From NCBI GenBank assembly GCA_015501055.1, contig JADNYV010000004.1:496001-560000 (forward strand): a DNA stretch of 64,000 bases, in the 5' to 3' direction. The position numbers and the translations under genes were made by a program. The notes beneath the pieces were generated by a model. It searched no databases, was not told the origin of the DNA, and saw only the letters and a list, made by a program, of their open reading frames with translations. Of this stretch, positions 10,695 through 23,145 are shown piece after piece. The stretch is from Mucidula mucida (lineage: Eukaryota; Basidiomycota; Agaricomycetes; Agaricales; Physalacriaceae). Position 1 is the first letter of the stretch. Each line of letters opens with the position of its first letter.

Positions 10695-13600
10695 CTATGA
10701 AGAACGTGAGGAGCGGACAAAGTCTGTAAAGTACTTGCGGAAAGCTTTAGGGTCGAGATCTCGTAATTTAGTCGTAAACTCAATGGCCATCTCTGACGGC
10801 CAGTTTTGCGAAGGAAGAAAGACGTTGAGGAGGAAATCGTACGCCTCGTTCCCCCTGGTACGCGTTAACGTGTGGAGGAAATTGGCGAGCTCGTGTAAAA
10901 CCTGCATTGCCAAGTCAGAGAAATCCACAATACGTCGTCAAAGGACTCACAACAGTAACCTGACCATCCTTAACATTGAGGTCCGGAGCTGCAGGTACTC
11001 TGAACGCCGCGGGGACTATACGCTCATAGATGAAGCGTTCAAACCCGGGCAATGGGTTATGAGTGACGCCATTAACAGCCGTTGGAGGCGTTGCCCAAGT
11101 CGTCACACATCGACCAAGGAACGTGAACGCCGCTTTCTCGCTGGCAGGATCCGAAACATCCTCAGCGATCCCCGCCATCGATTGCAACAAAGACTCAAAG
11201 GTCGCGTTGTTGCCTATTCATATCCCATGAGAACGCCATATAATACACCTATGTCTGAAACACACTCACGTTCTGAGATGAACACCGAATGCGACTTTGA
11301 GCTTATGATGCTGTTGAGCAACGACAGGTACGCCTTCTTCGTCTCCATCTGCTCCTTTTCGACGTCGGGATCTGAGATGGGCTGGGAAAGGAGATTCCCA
11401 ATGTGGTTTCCCAACGGACCGATGAGTTCGTCCAGAACGGGGAACATATCATCTTGCAGCTTGAATATCAATAACGTAATGAAATTCACGAATTCCACCA
11501 GTTCCGAAGGCTCAAAGTGCCGCAGAAGGTTGGCCATGAGGGCGGGGATGTAGCCTGTCACGCTGGGGCCTGCGGTACCGAGAATTCGGGCAAAAGCGAA
11601 ACGGGTCTTGTGGAGAATAAGTAGAGTTGGGTATTGCAAAAAGAATGACATACCGCTTCCCGAACGATTTTGAAGACATTCATGTTTTCTAGGCAGACAA
11701 GTATTGCTTGGGCGACTTGAGCAAACACATCTAACGAAGGCGAAACATAGTCTGAAGGGGCAGGAGAAGGATAATCCGGATAACCCTTCGCGACGGTACC
11801 CAGCGCAAAGATGAGGTGATGTGTCGCCACAATAGGAACGAGATCTTGGCCACCTTTGCTCCCGAATGCCTGGAAAGATTCCGAGAGTCTATCCATTAGC
11901 GGCTTGACAAACGAGAGCAGTAGACTCGTTGGTTCTGGCGAGGATTTTCCCGCAAGCCAGCAGAGTATACCGACCGCTTCGAATAAGAACAGTTGCGTCT
12001 CAAACGTTGCGTTCTTCGCTGCTTCGGTCAACACGTCTGTCTCTACTTCATCCGGTTCTGGAATCTGGACCTCTATCTGTAACAAATCCCTCACGCTCTC
12101 GGACAGCGTCTGACAGATATCGGTTGGTATGTCGTTTTTGTTTTCTCGGATAAACCTAGAGAAAAGGAAGGACAGTCGGGAATGTAATGCCTTGTCTGGA
12201 TGATGAAGACCTCTTGAAGTGAGTGTTAGTATCGTTTACCATCAGGAGATTGGAGAACCTACCGTTGATCGACGAAAGCTTCTAGTGTAGGGACGATGCA
12301 CTCCTTGCGAACCTTGAAGAAATCGGTGTAGCGGCAAACGGTCTCGAAGAACTGCAGCGCGACGTATCGATGTGGGTACGCAGATATGCCAGACCGTGTT
12401 AGCGCCAGTAGGAGCTCCCCGTGCGTAGTCAGCGCATACTCCGAGTAGTCTGTCCCTTTTCGCTTCTCCTTGTCTATCACCGAGGGCGTTTGGCAGAATG
12501 CTGCACGACCTTTACCCCCACCTGTTGCGCATTAGCTAAAGAAGGTCGAGAACTGAAAGGAATGCACTTTTGTTGATTTCGCCGAAGATAAAGACCATGT
12601 AGATACCCAACTCTGCCTCATACCATGGCAAAGTAACCCCATTCTGGTAAGCTGAAATCGTCGTCAATCCCAGGTTACGCACAGCATCCGTAACGAGCTC
12701 TTGATCGACGGTGAGAATTGAGTCCATAAAGATGCGCAGGTCCTGCTATCAGGTCAATATCACATAGTCAAACGAGGGAGCCCACGAACCTTGCGAAGCT
12801 TCTCGAACTCTGAGCTGTCATCCTCATCTATGTCATCAATATCCGTCGAGGCTCCCACTTCATTTTCGTGAGAATCACTTCAAGAAGAGAACTGAGGAAG
12901 GAGCGTTTGGCGGGATCGATGGGGTCCGAAGATACTTTGCGAATCCGCTTGTACTGTGAATCTCAACGTTAGCAAATCTCTACAACGCTACAAATGGAAA
13001 CCTTACGTTTGCAAGGATGGCTTGAAGGAGAGGGAACACGGTGGAGCAAGTGTCGTCGTACTCATCAGCCATGAAACGAATGAGCACAGGGAGACACTGA
13101 GACAGGTAGTTTGAAGCTTCAGAACGGACTTGTTCATCTGGTGCATCCTGAAGTTCGGTGAGACGACATTAACTAGGTCCAGAGAGTACGACCCACTTCT
13201 AATTTGCAGAGTTCCAGACCGAAGACGTTGAAGAGCTTCCCTAAAGACTCCCTGTACGATTCTTCCCCTTCATCGACGTCTTCTCCACGTTCTATCTGTT
13301 GTTGTCGAGTTTTCTGTTCTAGGGCATCGATAACTTGACCAAGCGAAAGCACTTTCAGAAGTTGTAGTTTATCTCCAGGTTCCTTGAGGCCTTTGCTGAC
13401 GATCCGAAGAATAGCCACACAAGTCGCAAGTCGGATTGGTAAAGAAGGATCGTCAAGTAAAGCGAAAAGAAGTGGGATCGTCGTTGGAGTAATAGTTAAA
13501 TTGATGTCAATCCAGCCTGCGAAGACGTCAGGCATGCAACGGGATACTGCACGCCACATACCGACATAAGACCCGAATGTCGGATTCCCCAGTCCACTAC

Positions 13601-14430
13601 CTCCACGACTTCGTCTAATTGGCGCGTCGTGTCGGTGACTCTGTCGCTTTCCTCAGGTTCGACATTCGCTCCGTCCTTCTGCGACGATGGTCAGAACCGC
13701 CTCGTTGATCCTGTTGGCGTCTCGTTCTCGCATGGCATCTCTGACACGACCATCTCGATCGGCGCGCATGGACGTGTACTGCCGGGCAGCCTTGATCATC
13801 TGGTCCGCCACCTCGCCGGAAATTTCGAGCACGAGATGGAAGAAAAGCAAGGAAATGTGGCGGTTGAAAATGGAGGAGGAGGACGATTCTGATGACCGGA
13901 TGAGCGAAAAGATGTCCGCGAAGAATGTAGGCCATTGATCCATGTAAGTGCACAGGAAAAATAAGGTTAACGTGTGCGAGAACTTATTTCGCAGAACTAC
14001 GGAAATTATCAGTGAACATCGGCGAGGACGCTGGTAGATCATACAGGATGCATTGGCTTCGGAGTTCCCGTAGACATATTCAGATTGTATGTATGCGACC
14101 AGATTTTGTTGTATAGTCTGGAACGTGTCTGATCTAGCGGCTCAAACCTAGTAGAAGGCCATGAAATCTAAGATGTGATAATACAACAACGTACCGGCTC
14201 TCAAAAAAATCATCGAGAACACGCAGGGCGAAGAAACGGACTTGTGACGGGTACTTTCTAGTGCCTTCAGGAGTGGCGTCCACGAATAATGGAAGAGCAA
14301 TTCTCCATGTTTCCGAGGCATTCTGTTCAACCGACTGCAAATACGCTAGCGCATCGGGATGCAGATTTGTCTGTTGAACATCTGATGCCACTGCAATGGC
14401 TTGAACCACCCGCTCGATCTCCTGGTCCAT
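10695..14430 (-). CDS. LOS1: exportin-T, nuclear tRNA exporter
   Basis: This is a HEAT-repeat karyopherin that carries mature tRNA out of the nucleus with Ran-GTP. Start MDQEIERVV at 14430 leads into QNASETWRIALPLFVD and VRFFALRVLDDFF, the exportin-T N-terminus. Later exons give IFNRHISLLFFHLVLEISGE, GWIDINLTITPTTIPLLFALL, CMPDVFAG-flanking sequence and the family tail VLHELANFLHTLTRTRGNEAYDF with the stop at 10695. About twelve short introns split it; total length is roughly 1,000 residues. Two places need a missing base to keep the protein frame: near 13665 (AEGRS to NVEPEES) and near 13580 (WGI to TFGSYV). The rest reads cleanly, so the gene is probably functional and the shifts are sequence errors. 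Confidence 0.9.
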
Positions 14431-14835
14431 CCTCGTTCTTTGCGCCGCTTTAATAGACACGAATGCGAGAAAGGATTGGTCGAAAGATTGTTAAGTGAAC
14501 GTAACAGACAGAAAGTATTGATGGGTACGAAATCGCCACTTTTCTACACGTGATCTGATTGCTCCTGATTGACAGTGACTCACACGAGGCGTTGTTGAAA
14601 GGTTCATTGTGACTCTTTACGTTCACAAAGACGCGATACAACTCGTACTATATTCCCAGACTAGTTAACGCGTCACATCACAAAAATATCTACATTGACG
14701 CGAAGTCTGAAAGAGGTGGGACAGCCAAATTATTATCATTAAACTTCGTAAACTACTTCATGGCGTTCAGATGATCATTTAGCCTTCAACTGATAGAGAA
14801 TAAGCCTCGTGAGGGGTTGGAAAGGTCAGATATAC
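14431..14835. other. intergenic, exportin-T upstream region
   Basis: No gene is seen. It holds the exportin-T promoter and leader and the 3' flank of the F-box gene on the same strand. Confidence 0.5.
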
Positions 14836-16413
14836 TCACAATTGCAATATATACAATTCTCCGTGTGCAGACCAAGACACACTCTACCCGTACTCTCCTC
14901 AAAGGCCATAGATTGACACGAGTAGATCTCAAATGGCATGGCCGTATGTGCGGGTAGCAAGCGTTCTACAATCGCCGCGTGTTTACCCTCGCGAAAAATG
15001 TGGCCTTCATTAGCGTGAAGCTATCCGTGTCCCATCTTCGCTCCAGCCACACGGCTCTACGGCCGGTTGGCCCCAGACAAATGATATCCGATGCGGCGCT
15101 GGCTGGAGTGGAGAAGACGTGCACGGGCATTGCGCCATGCGGGCAGCGTAAATCTCGGTTTGACGGAAAAGAGAACACCGAAGCAGAGCCATAACGCAAC
15201 GAAGACACGCCGGACGCGTGAAATAGAAGCGATGTGAGCTGTGGACAATCCCCAGAGACATATCCGTCAGACAACGTGTAATCGGAATCTGCTGGAACGT
15301 CGTCGGTTTCCTCTTCTGTGAGATGGTCACCTAAAAGGCATGTCGCATCCGCGTCGTCCTGGCAGAAGGCCGGCATAGACAACTGCGCACGCACGGCCGA
15401 AAAATCGTACGTGCGAACAGTCAAACTTTCATGATGCTTCAGTCCTGCGATAATGAGGTGATGAGGGAAGAGTCTGAATTGAACATGTGTGAAATGCTGG
15501 AGTCATGAGACGTGAGATGGCGAGCAAACAGAAGATTAATTGAAACTTACCTCAGGCAATTCGGGGCTAATGATGAGCTGGTTTCCGGTATCTATATCGA
15601 GAACGATAAATCGATACGTCGGAGGATTGAATATGTTCTCAAACTGCGCAACGGCGACGGCGACCACGCTCTCGCAGATATGAACCTCGCCAGGCGTTCC
15701 ATCTGTCTTTGGACTAGAAATCTGGTTGACTAGGATTGGGACGTGTGATATCGAGTTATCACGATCGGCGTCCAAAGCAACCTTGTACACGTTAACATTT
15801 CTAGATTAGAGTAGTCAAGACCGAACGTGGAAGGCAAGAAATAGGTACGTGGCACGCGTAGCATCCAAACGACTGCGATAATTGCCTCTGCACCATGTTT
15901 TCGAGAGATCGCAGCAAATTTGGACGCGTAAGGGACGTCAAGAGATGCATATCGATACTCCCGGTTCGATATGCCGATGTACCACAAGGAAAGACAGAGT
16001 GCACTCGTCGGAGCACGAGATAGAGTGATTAACCAATCCGATCCCAGAACTGGTTCTGAAAAACGATGTCGCCATGCATGATGCGACACATTCTCTTTGG
16101 CAGGGAGGCATGTTTAGACCAACTTTGCTCGAGGCGCAGGCCCTTGACCCAGGCTTGACGAAGTCCGGACCCGAGATGAGTCGTCTATCCTTTCCGGAAG
16201 GAATATCAAGGGGAAAGGCCACGTCAATGGAGTGCCATACATAGTCAGAGGACCCCAGTTCGTAGAGGCCACGACATGTCTGCGTGTCTAAGCAGGAGAT
16301 TAGACAGGGAACGAGAAAGGTACCTGGACGAGAGAAAGGAGGTCCTTGGCGTCCAATGAGCAAAATAAGGCTAGTAGAATATCATCCGGGAGATTAAGGA
16401 AACCACAGGACAT
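14836..16413 (-). pseudogene. F-box protein with five one-base frame breaks
   Basis: F-box proteins of this basidiomycete family start with an F-box and continue as a beta-propeller-like region. ATG 16413 gives LPDDILLALFCSLDAKDLL, a good F-box, then an intron and TCRGLYELGSSDYVWHSIDV. The family text continues as RQAWVKGLRLEQSW, WRHRFSEPVLGSDWLITLS, NVYKVALDADRD, VQFRLFPHHLIIAGLKHH and PAHTAMPFEIYSCQSMAFEE, ending ELYILQL at 14836. Moving between these segments needs one extra base at about 16183, 16100, 15800, 14990 and 14870; none leaves room for an intron. One ordinary intron near 15490-15545 is intact. The protein text itself is well preserved, so this is either a very young pseudogene or a functional gene in a stretch with dropped bases. 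Confidence 0.75.
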
Positions 16414-16563
16414 GAGAACGGGGACAAGGTTGATATCGGCCGACTTATTTTATCTGATAAGATTGATCGGAGATGTACCGCGGCAAAGCGACCGGCATGT
16501 CGGGGCCGGAGGGGAGAGCACTACATAAGGGTTTCATGTTTGTTGCCTCCTATCATATATACC
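16414..16563. promoter_or_regulatory. divergent promoter with a back-to-back GATA site
   Basis: Only 150 bases separate the F-box start (minus, 16413) from the membrane-protein start (plus, 16564). At 16451-16460 the sequence TATCTGATAA places two GATA cores head to head one base apart, a classic paired site for fungal GATA factors. CATATATACC just before the plus ATG is TATA-like but too close to act as a normal TATA box. Confidence 0.4.
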
Positions 16564-18765
16564 ATGGACGCCCTTGCCTCAGAAAGCGATACTGTTCATG
16601 ATTTCTCAGATTTTCAAGATTCGTCAAGCAGGTCAGACGACGGCCTATCAGACTCGGACTGGCTCGACATCGCAACCAATCGTGAGTCGGATGACAATGA
16701 CTCAGTGTCGTCCAGAGACAGCGACGTTCACGACGGCGTACCCTCCCTGCCTCTCTCTCGTCGTTCATCCGTGAGCATCGGTAGCTCTCGGGACGGCGAC
16801 ACCGATGCATGGGACGGCTTCACAGACGATAGCTCGGACGAAGGCATCACCCATGGCCACCACGCGCCTCCGACCCCGCCATTGACGGCCCTATTCTCAG
16901 TCCAGTATTCGATCTGGGCATCGACGAGCAGGAGATTGAAGAACGCCGCCTGCGGGACGCGCTGGATCAGAGCATGATCAGCACGTTGGGCTCCTCGAGG
17001 TCGGGTTCTCTGCCCTCAACCGTACACAACTCGATTCGGGATCTCCGCCTGTCCTTCCCAGACCCTCTCACCAGTTCTCGTGACGAGCTGAGCTCGTCCT
17101 ATGACAACGTCTCCTCATCTGTGCAGAACATATCACCATCTCCTGAAATCGTCGACAATAGTCCCGTCCCTGAATCCCCGGCACTTGGCCCTGTAAGCCT
17201 GTTGCCTCAAGAGACCGCGAAGGAGCCAGGTCCTATCCCCATACCTGTGTCTTCTGAGCAAGGGAACTCTCTAAGCCTCCAATCTTCGTACGGTATCAAA
17301 TTATACGGGACTCCCTCATCCATCAAATGGACATTTGTGTATCAACTCATGCAATCCAGTTGCCAGAAGAAGGGTCTAAATTTAGCGGCCATCAATACAT
17401 CGCCTTGCGGAGCATTTCATTGGTTGCAATTCACTAACGCTCATGGTGCCACTGCTCTCACCGTACAAGTCGAAGATCACATCCAAGTAGGTTTCTATCG
17501 TTTATTGATTTACAGCTAACATCATGAGTTATAGCGCACACCTAGCCGTTTAGCGACGCTCAGTGCGTCTTTGGGCATCGTTTACCTTCCTTGGTCTCCC
17601 TTGCCGGAAGACTTCCGTTGCGACCGACTACTCCCTGTCCCCATACCGGACGAGGAGAAGCCTCATGATGGAACAGTTTCATCGTCTATGTGGTTCGCTG
17701 ATGCGCGAAGGTCCAAGAAGACACTTGTTCTTCGCAAAGATTCCACGCTTATTGCTCCCTATCACGATATCACCGAGCTTCATACGTCGATGGTGCATGA
17801 GACATTATCCTCAGATGCACTCTTCTTCAACGTATGCGCGTAAGTCTTTCATTTTGTATTGACTTGATCTTGGTTTTATTTTCGTCGCAGTGGGACTTTT
17901 GGTGCTCTTTTGTTCACCGGTCTTGGCTGTATGATATATCTTTTGTTCACATTGGTGGCAAGCTCTGCGGATATGGTCATTCCCACCATTCCGACACCCT
18001 CGTTCGCACCTACAGTTGCGAACGTGTCCTCATCTTTGTCCATTCGTCCATCGACGAGTGTCGCCCTTGTTCCACAGGCATATCCTCCTGCTATCTTGAC
18101 CGCCGTATCTTCCGATCTTGATAACATTCCACCTCGCACTTCGTCTGCATGCAATTGTCACTCATCGGACCGCACGAAATTGTCGACAGACATAATTTCT
18201 ATGCCCGCCACCGCTTCGTTGTTGCCACAAGCCCCCTCGCAGCGTACAGAGCCCTTTCATCCCTTAGCATCCGCGCCGTCGACTCTCTCTCACAATTGTG
18301 GACGTTACGATGAAGGCCTTGATCGATACTGTGTCGCGAGATCTTAGAGAGCTCATGGATGCGTTGGACGATTTGTCACGGGCCATTATGCGACAGACTA
18401 GCCACATTGTTGATACCTCCAGAACGACTTCTAGGACAATGCGGGAACTCATCCAGTACCGGCATGAACGAGCGAAGGGAAGAGCGGCGGAGCTAAAGAA
18501 GCTAGGCGGAGGATTTGTGTGAGGGCAGGAGAAGCGTTTATCGGGAGGACAAGGTTGCTCGACAGAAAGCACACAGTTTGAAGGATCAGCTCATGTCGTC
18601 GGAGCTTGGCAAGCTTACGAGAAGGCGCATGGAGACTGGGCCTTGGCGCTGGGCCACAAGAAGGGGAGCAAGAGCAGCCACCACCAAAGGCAAGGATGTT
18701 CTTTGGTCGGGCTTGAACTTGGGTTGGACTCATTTATTCGATACCATTTACATCTACCACGGTAA
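16564..18765 (+). CDS. single-pass membrane protein with acidic Ser-rich N-terminus, frame-broken
   Basis: I do not recognise the family. ATG 16564 (an in-frame ATG also lies at 16540) begins a long Asp/Ser-rich region (DSDWLDIATNRESDDNDS) and continues as IDGPILSPVFDLGIDEQEIE. A conserved-looking block follows: GIKLYGTPSSIKWTFVYQLM, FHWLQFTNAHGATALTVQV and, after an intron, LATLSASLGIVYLPW. The transmembrane helix is GALLFTGLGCMIYLLFTLVA near 17920. Then come a Ser/Thr/Pro linker and a coiled-coil-like charged tail (MKALIDTVSRDLRELMDALDD; AYEKAHGDWALALGHKK). The frame needs one missing base at about 16873 and several more between 18250 and 18620, all as deletions. Two GT-AG introns, after VEDHIQ and before the helix, are clear. 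The stop at 18763 may instead be a GTAAGA splice donor. Confidence 0.6.
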
Positions 18766-19188
18766 GACCTCTCGCACATATGTATATCATCTGTAAACAC
18801 ATTAGGTTAGTATGAAATTGCAAGTATGTTCACACTGAATTTATTCACGTGTATTTATGCCACTTTGCGCCACAACCACCACATGAGTTTCGAATAACAA
18901 ATATAGTTATTGGATCCAAGCGCTCCAGCTCAACCACTTCTTCGTATCCATTGCCAACAATGAAACTACCAATGTCCAGGCGTGGCTCCTCTATCTTGGC
19001 TAATCGCTGGAAGGGACAACGGTCTTCATGCTCCACGACTCGAGACTTGGGCTCCTCCTCCTTTTAGGTTCGAGACCGTAGCCTTACTTTATCCAGCTCG
19101 AGGTTTGTGTAAACAGCCACGCCTCATTGAATTTGACTTTGCCTAGCACTGATGGCAACGACCCTTCTTCTCGCCTCGTGTTCTTGGG
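18766..19188. other. intergenic, GH5 upstream region
   Basis: No independent gene is seen. The last 60 bases are open in another frame (19127 on) and would add an Asp/Ser-containing cytosolic N-terminus to the glucanase if one base were missing near 19185. Confidence 0.4.
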
Positions 19189-21126
19189 ATGCTTCGTCGT
19201 GTTCCGGCTTCTTCTAATCCTACCTCTCTTTCACTTTCACGTTCACTTGCGAACTCTTTCAAGTCGAGGTCCCTGGGCCGCGATGCAGACCCTTTCGTGG
19301 TTCCGGTATTGCACTTGCCTTTGGCGCTCCTCCTGCTCGTGCTCGCAGACGTCGGAGCGGCGTCGGAACAATGTCATCTCAGAATCAACAACGCGGCTGC
19401 TGTCGGCGGACCCGATGACACTGGCAACGACTCGACCCCGACGACGTCGAGCTCATCCACCGCGGCGCCTTCCGCCACAAGCTTGGCTGCTTTCAACTAC
19501 GGTCATCAGAAGATACGCGGGGTTAATTTGTGAGTCTCGATAATGTTTATTTACTCTATAGACACACTGATCAGCTATGCAGAGGCGGCTGGTTCGTCCT
19601 GGAGGTGAGCGCGCTTTTACATCCGTTCCGCGCTGATGCGATTTTTGTTAGCCGTGGATAACACCGACACTTTTTGAGAACACGAACAACGACGACATTG
19701 TAGACGAATATACCTTTGGACAATTGCAGGATCAGGACACTGCGCTAGCTGCTTTGACCACACATTGGGAGACCGTACGCACCATCCCGCCTTTATCGCC
19801 AAATCATTAAACTCTACTCGCTTTTAGTGGTACACTGAAGATGACTTTGCCGCCATGCAAGCCGCGGGGATAAACCATGTTCGGTGTGTGCGATTTCAAG
19901 CAATGGCCAGATTATTTCTGACGAGCTTCAGCATTCCCATCGGGTATTGGTCTGTCCCAATGACTGCCGCCGACACCACGTTTGGCACGTCTGTATCTCC
20001 TTACATCCCCGGCGCGTGGCCCTACTTCCTGCAAGCCCTCAACTGGGCGCGGGCCCATCAGATACACGTCATCGTCGACCTCCACGGCGCGCCGGGCTCC
20101 CAGAACGGCTACGACAACTCTGGCCAGCGCACGTCCAATCCCCAATTCGCCGTCAACCCCGCCAACGTTCCCGCACCATCGACACCCTCCGCTTCATGAC
20201 GGAGAAGATTGGCGGCATGATCGATGTGCTTGAGCTGCTCAACGAAGGCGCGGGCTTCACGTCGAGTGTATGGGCGGCGAATATTCGGCAGTTCTTTGCG
20301 GACGGGTATGATGCGGTACGCGAGGTTGCTCCGACGGATATGAAGATTATGATTGGGGATGCGTTTCTCGGCGTCGATGTGCGTCTTTGACGCGTGTTGG
20401 AGGCGTTTTGCTGAACCCTCACAGAGCTGGACCGGCTTTCTGAAGAACGAGACTGGTGTCATGATGGACTATGTAGGTAATGCGCCATACCATATCGCCA
20501 TGGCTGATTTTGTTTCATACAGCACGAGTATCAGTTATTCAGCAACGGCGAGCTGTCGCGTTCACTCGATGACCATGTCCAAGTACGTACGTTTATGGCG
20601 TAGAAGAACGCTGTCTAACCATTTCATAGTACGCTTGCACCTATATTCCGACTCTGACAGGCTATGCAAATAATAACCTCTGGACCATCTTGGGCGAATG
20701 GTCAAACGCAGTCACCGACTGTGCGAAATGGCTCAACGGAAGAGGTACATTTATAAATTGACATCTACACATACACGCGCTCATATTTATGGAAGGTGTC
20801 GGCGCACGGTGGGATGGAACACGACAGGCCAGTGATACGACATACTTTGGCTCTTGCACACCCTGGACTGGCAGCTACTCAAACTTCTCTGATGATTACA
20901 AGACGTTCCTGCGCAAGTGCGTGATACATTCTTTCAAATTCCAGCTTATCTCAATCGTCACAGGTACTGGGAGGTACAAGTTCAAGTTGGTGAGTCCGTT
21001 CAAGGATGGATCTTCTGGACTTGGAAGGCAGAGAATGCCGATGAGTGGAGTTATCAGAAAGGCTTGGAAGGAGGATGGATACCGAAGGATCCCACGGACA
21101 GACTCTACCCAGATATTTGCTCTTAG
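19189..21126 (+). CDS. GH5 exo-1,3-beta-glucanase with N-terminal membrane anchor
   Basis: This family cleaves glucose from beta-1,3-glucan ends during wall remodelling. The order is a basic N-terminus; a hydrophobic segment (HLPLALLLLVLADVG) that acts as signal anchor; a Ser/Thr linker; then the barrel with IRGVNLGGWFVLEPWITP, YTEDDFAAMQAAGINHVR, RIPIGYW, VIVDLHGAPGSQNG, VLELLNEG with the acid/base Glu, ILGEWS with the nucleophile Glu, and a GWIFWTWKAENADEWSYQ end. About eight short introns have canonical borders. The usual Asn-Glu-Pro is Asn-Glu-Gly here. The frame slips by one missing base at about 20170 between VNPANVP and RTIDTLRF, with no room for an intron; otherwise the protein is complete. 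The type II topology suggests a plasma-membrane enzyme facing the wall. Confidence 0.88.
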
Positions 21127-21429
21127 ATACAGGTTCACATGTGTGATACCTTATACAACATACACCTATCCTTATAAACCTGTACTACGTATATATGTAG
21201 AATGTGTAAACAGAAACAGTCCCAATGACATAGTAATGCTAATATATCGCGGGTGGCCAATCGGGACAACCAGTAAGTGTGGCGTTTGACGCTTCCCGGA
21301 CCCGACGTTTGCTGGCCAAATCACCAGACTTTCGATAATTCTCAAATACTTCGTGCATTTGGAATGACGCTGCTGCGGCCGAATCTACGCAAACATTCAG
21401 ACGAGGGCGAATTGGAGAACAGATGGAAA
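21127..21429. other. convergent intergenic region
   Basis: 3' flanks of the glucanase (plus) and the Gln-rich protein (minus). No gene is seen. Confidence 0.5.
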
Positions 21430-22275
21430 CTAAGTACCAGAATTCGCATCAGCATCCTTCATAAGCTGTCACAGGCGAAGGTGTGTGAACAAGCTTCACA
21501 ATAGCGCAATAGAAGCAAAAACTCACCCCTTGCAGGCGGGCTATTTCCTGCTGTATCTGCATCGGGTGGTATCCACCGCCACCATACTGCATCTGCATCG
21601 TGAACTGCTGGATCTTCTGCTCAATCTCCGTCTTCTTCGCCGCCCACGCATCCTTGACCGCATCGAACGCGCCGATGAGCTGCTTCCACGCATACGTGTC
21701 CCAGGCTTCGATTTCCGCCTTGTGGATCCGAATGTACTCGCGCGGATGCGAGACGCCGGAGGGGCTGGGGATGTCGTGGGTTGTAACTGGGATGAGGAGG
21801 AGGAGGAGGCAGCCGGATCCCAGCCTTGGGCGATGGATGCGTAGGGATCGAATTGGGATATGTAGCCCGGGTTGTTCTGGACCTGCTGCTGGGCGGGCGT
21901 GTATGCAGGCTGCTGTGGTTGCGCGCTGAGGTAGCTGTAGCTGCTGCCCGAGATGTGCGGGGCGGCGGCAGCGGCGGGGGTGGCGGGTGCGCTTGCCATC
22001 CACGGCTGGCCGTACCCGGACGTCTGTTGTGGGCTCATGTATCCGGTATATGAGGGCGACATGGCGCCGTATTGTTGGGGCTGCTGCTGCTGCTGTGGCT
22101 GCAGGTATTGCTGAGGCTGCTGCTGTATAGGCGACGCCATCCCAGGTTGGGACCATGAGCCGTACTGATTGGGCGTCGGGGCGCCTGCATTGAGGTCGGG
22201 GAAGCGGGATTGAGGACTACTGGGGTCTGGCGCGAATGGGTTGTTCATCGGTGATGTTGCGTAGCCATTATACAT
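21430..22275 (-). CDS. Gln/Pro-rich protein with a conserved helical C-terminus
   Basis: Family unknown to me. ATG 22275 starts MYNGYATSPMNNPFAP, followed by a disordered region rich in Gln, Pro, Ser, Tyr and Ala (poly-Gln runs near 22090).  The C-terminus is helical and charged: PREYIRIHKAEIEAWDTYAW, then a mixed helix and MQIQQEIARLQG. A short last exon adds LMKDADANSGT and ends at 21430. The two parts are in frames that differ by one base; about 21790 one base is missing (after the LQPTTSP segment), and no intron fits. The composition resembles endocytic or RNA-granule scaffold proteins, but there is no direct evidence for either. Confidence 0.65.
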
Positions 22276-22416
22276 GTCGATGAGAAAGTGGTCGGAGGTA
22301 AGAAGGTAAAGCGAGATGCACAGCAAAACGTCCGCGGATGGATTGGATGATCTACTGAACTTGTTTACAAGTTCCTTGCTGCGCTTTTCAACACATGTCC
22401 TTATTAAACCACGAGT

Positions 22417-23048
22417 TCATTCTCGTTTCACACTCGGCGCAGGTACCAATCCCAACAGCCCAAACCCAAGTCCGTACAATGACCAAGCTGATAACAGTAC
22501 TCAGACACAATCAACGTCCAGAAACCATGTCTACCTGCGATAATAGCCTGAACATTTCCAAATGACCCCCACGACGCTAGTGTGGCAGCCAAAAGTGTCG
22601 ACCCACCAAGAATCAAGATGGTCATCGACTACCTGTATTCAGTATATGTGGCGCGACAGACGAACCTTCACGCACAGGGATGACGACCGACAGAGTCCTA
22701 GACTCTCTCCACGCTCGAAACTGACAAAAAATCAGTTGGCTGATTACCTAGTAGACTTGCAAGCTTCGCATACGTCGGGATTCACTCCCTCCCTCCAAGG
22801 TATCAGCATCACATAGAGAAACAAAACGACGGTCATTGCCGCCATCCCAATGCTGCCAAACGCACATCCTCTGGTCCAAGAAACAGAATGGTTACAAGGT
22901 GGCGCAATAGAATCAACTCGCAAACCGACCTTGCCCAGCCGCCTTCCACCTCAAGAACATGCCGAAACTCGCTTATAGTAGAACACCAAAAGGTGACCAA
23001 ACCACAAGGCACCACGAGCTTCAGTTGCTTGATAGTATGCCTGAGCAT
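22417..23048 (-). CDS. small multi-span membrane protein
   Basis: Five exons (22930-23048, 22748-22870, 22676-22697, 22535-22628, 22417-22487) sum to 429 nt, 142 residues, and the frame closes exactly. One exon is only 22 nt. Three convincing membrane helices are present: FGSIGMAAMTVVLFLYVMLI, a helix running from SVVIP through MTILILGGSTLLAAT, and a C-terminal helix with AIIAAWSLYGLGFGLLGL. A less hydrophobic segment near the N-terminus may be a fourth. A short Cys-containing loop (VCEACKST) lies between helices. Many basidiomycete genomes carry small proteins of this layout; their role is unknown. Confidence 0.68.
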
Positions 23049-23145
23049 GATAGTGTAAAGCCAAAAATAAGTTTCAGCGCATGACCCATATGAATGATCA
23101 TGAGCCTAGTTCAATTCGGACTATCGTACACACTCGCACGCGGAT

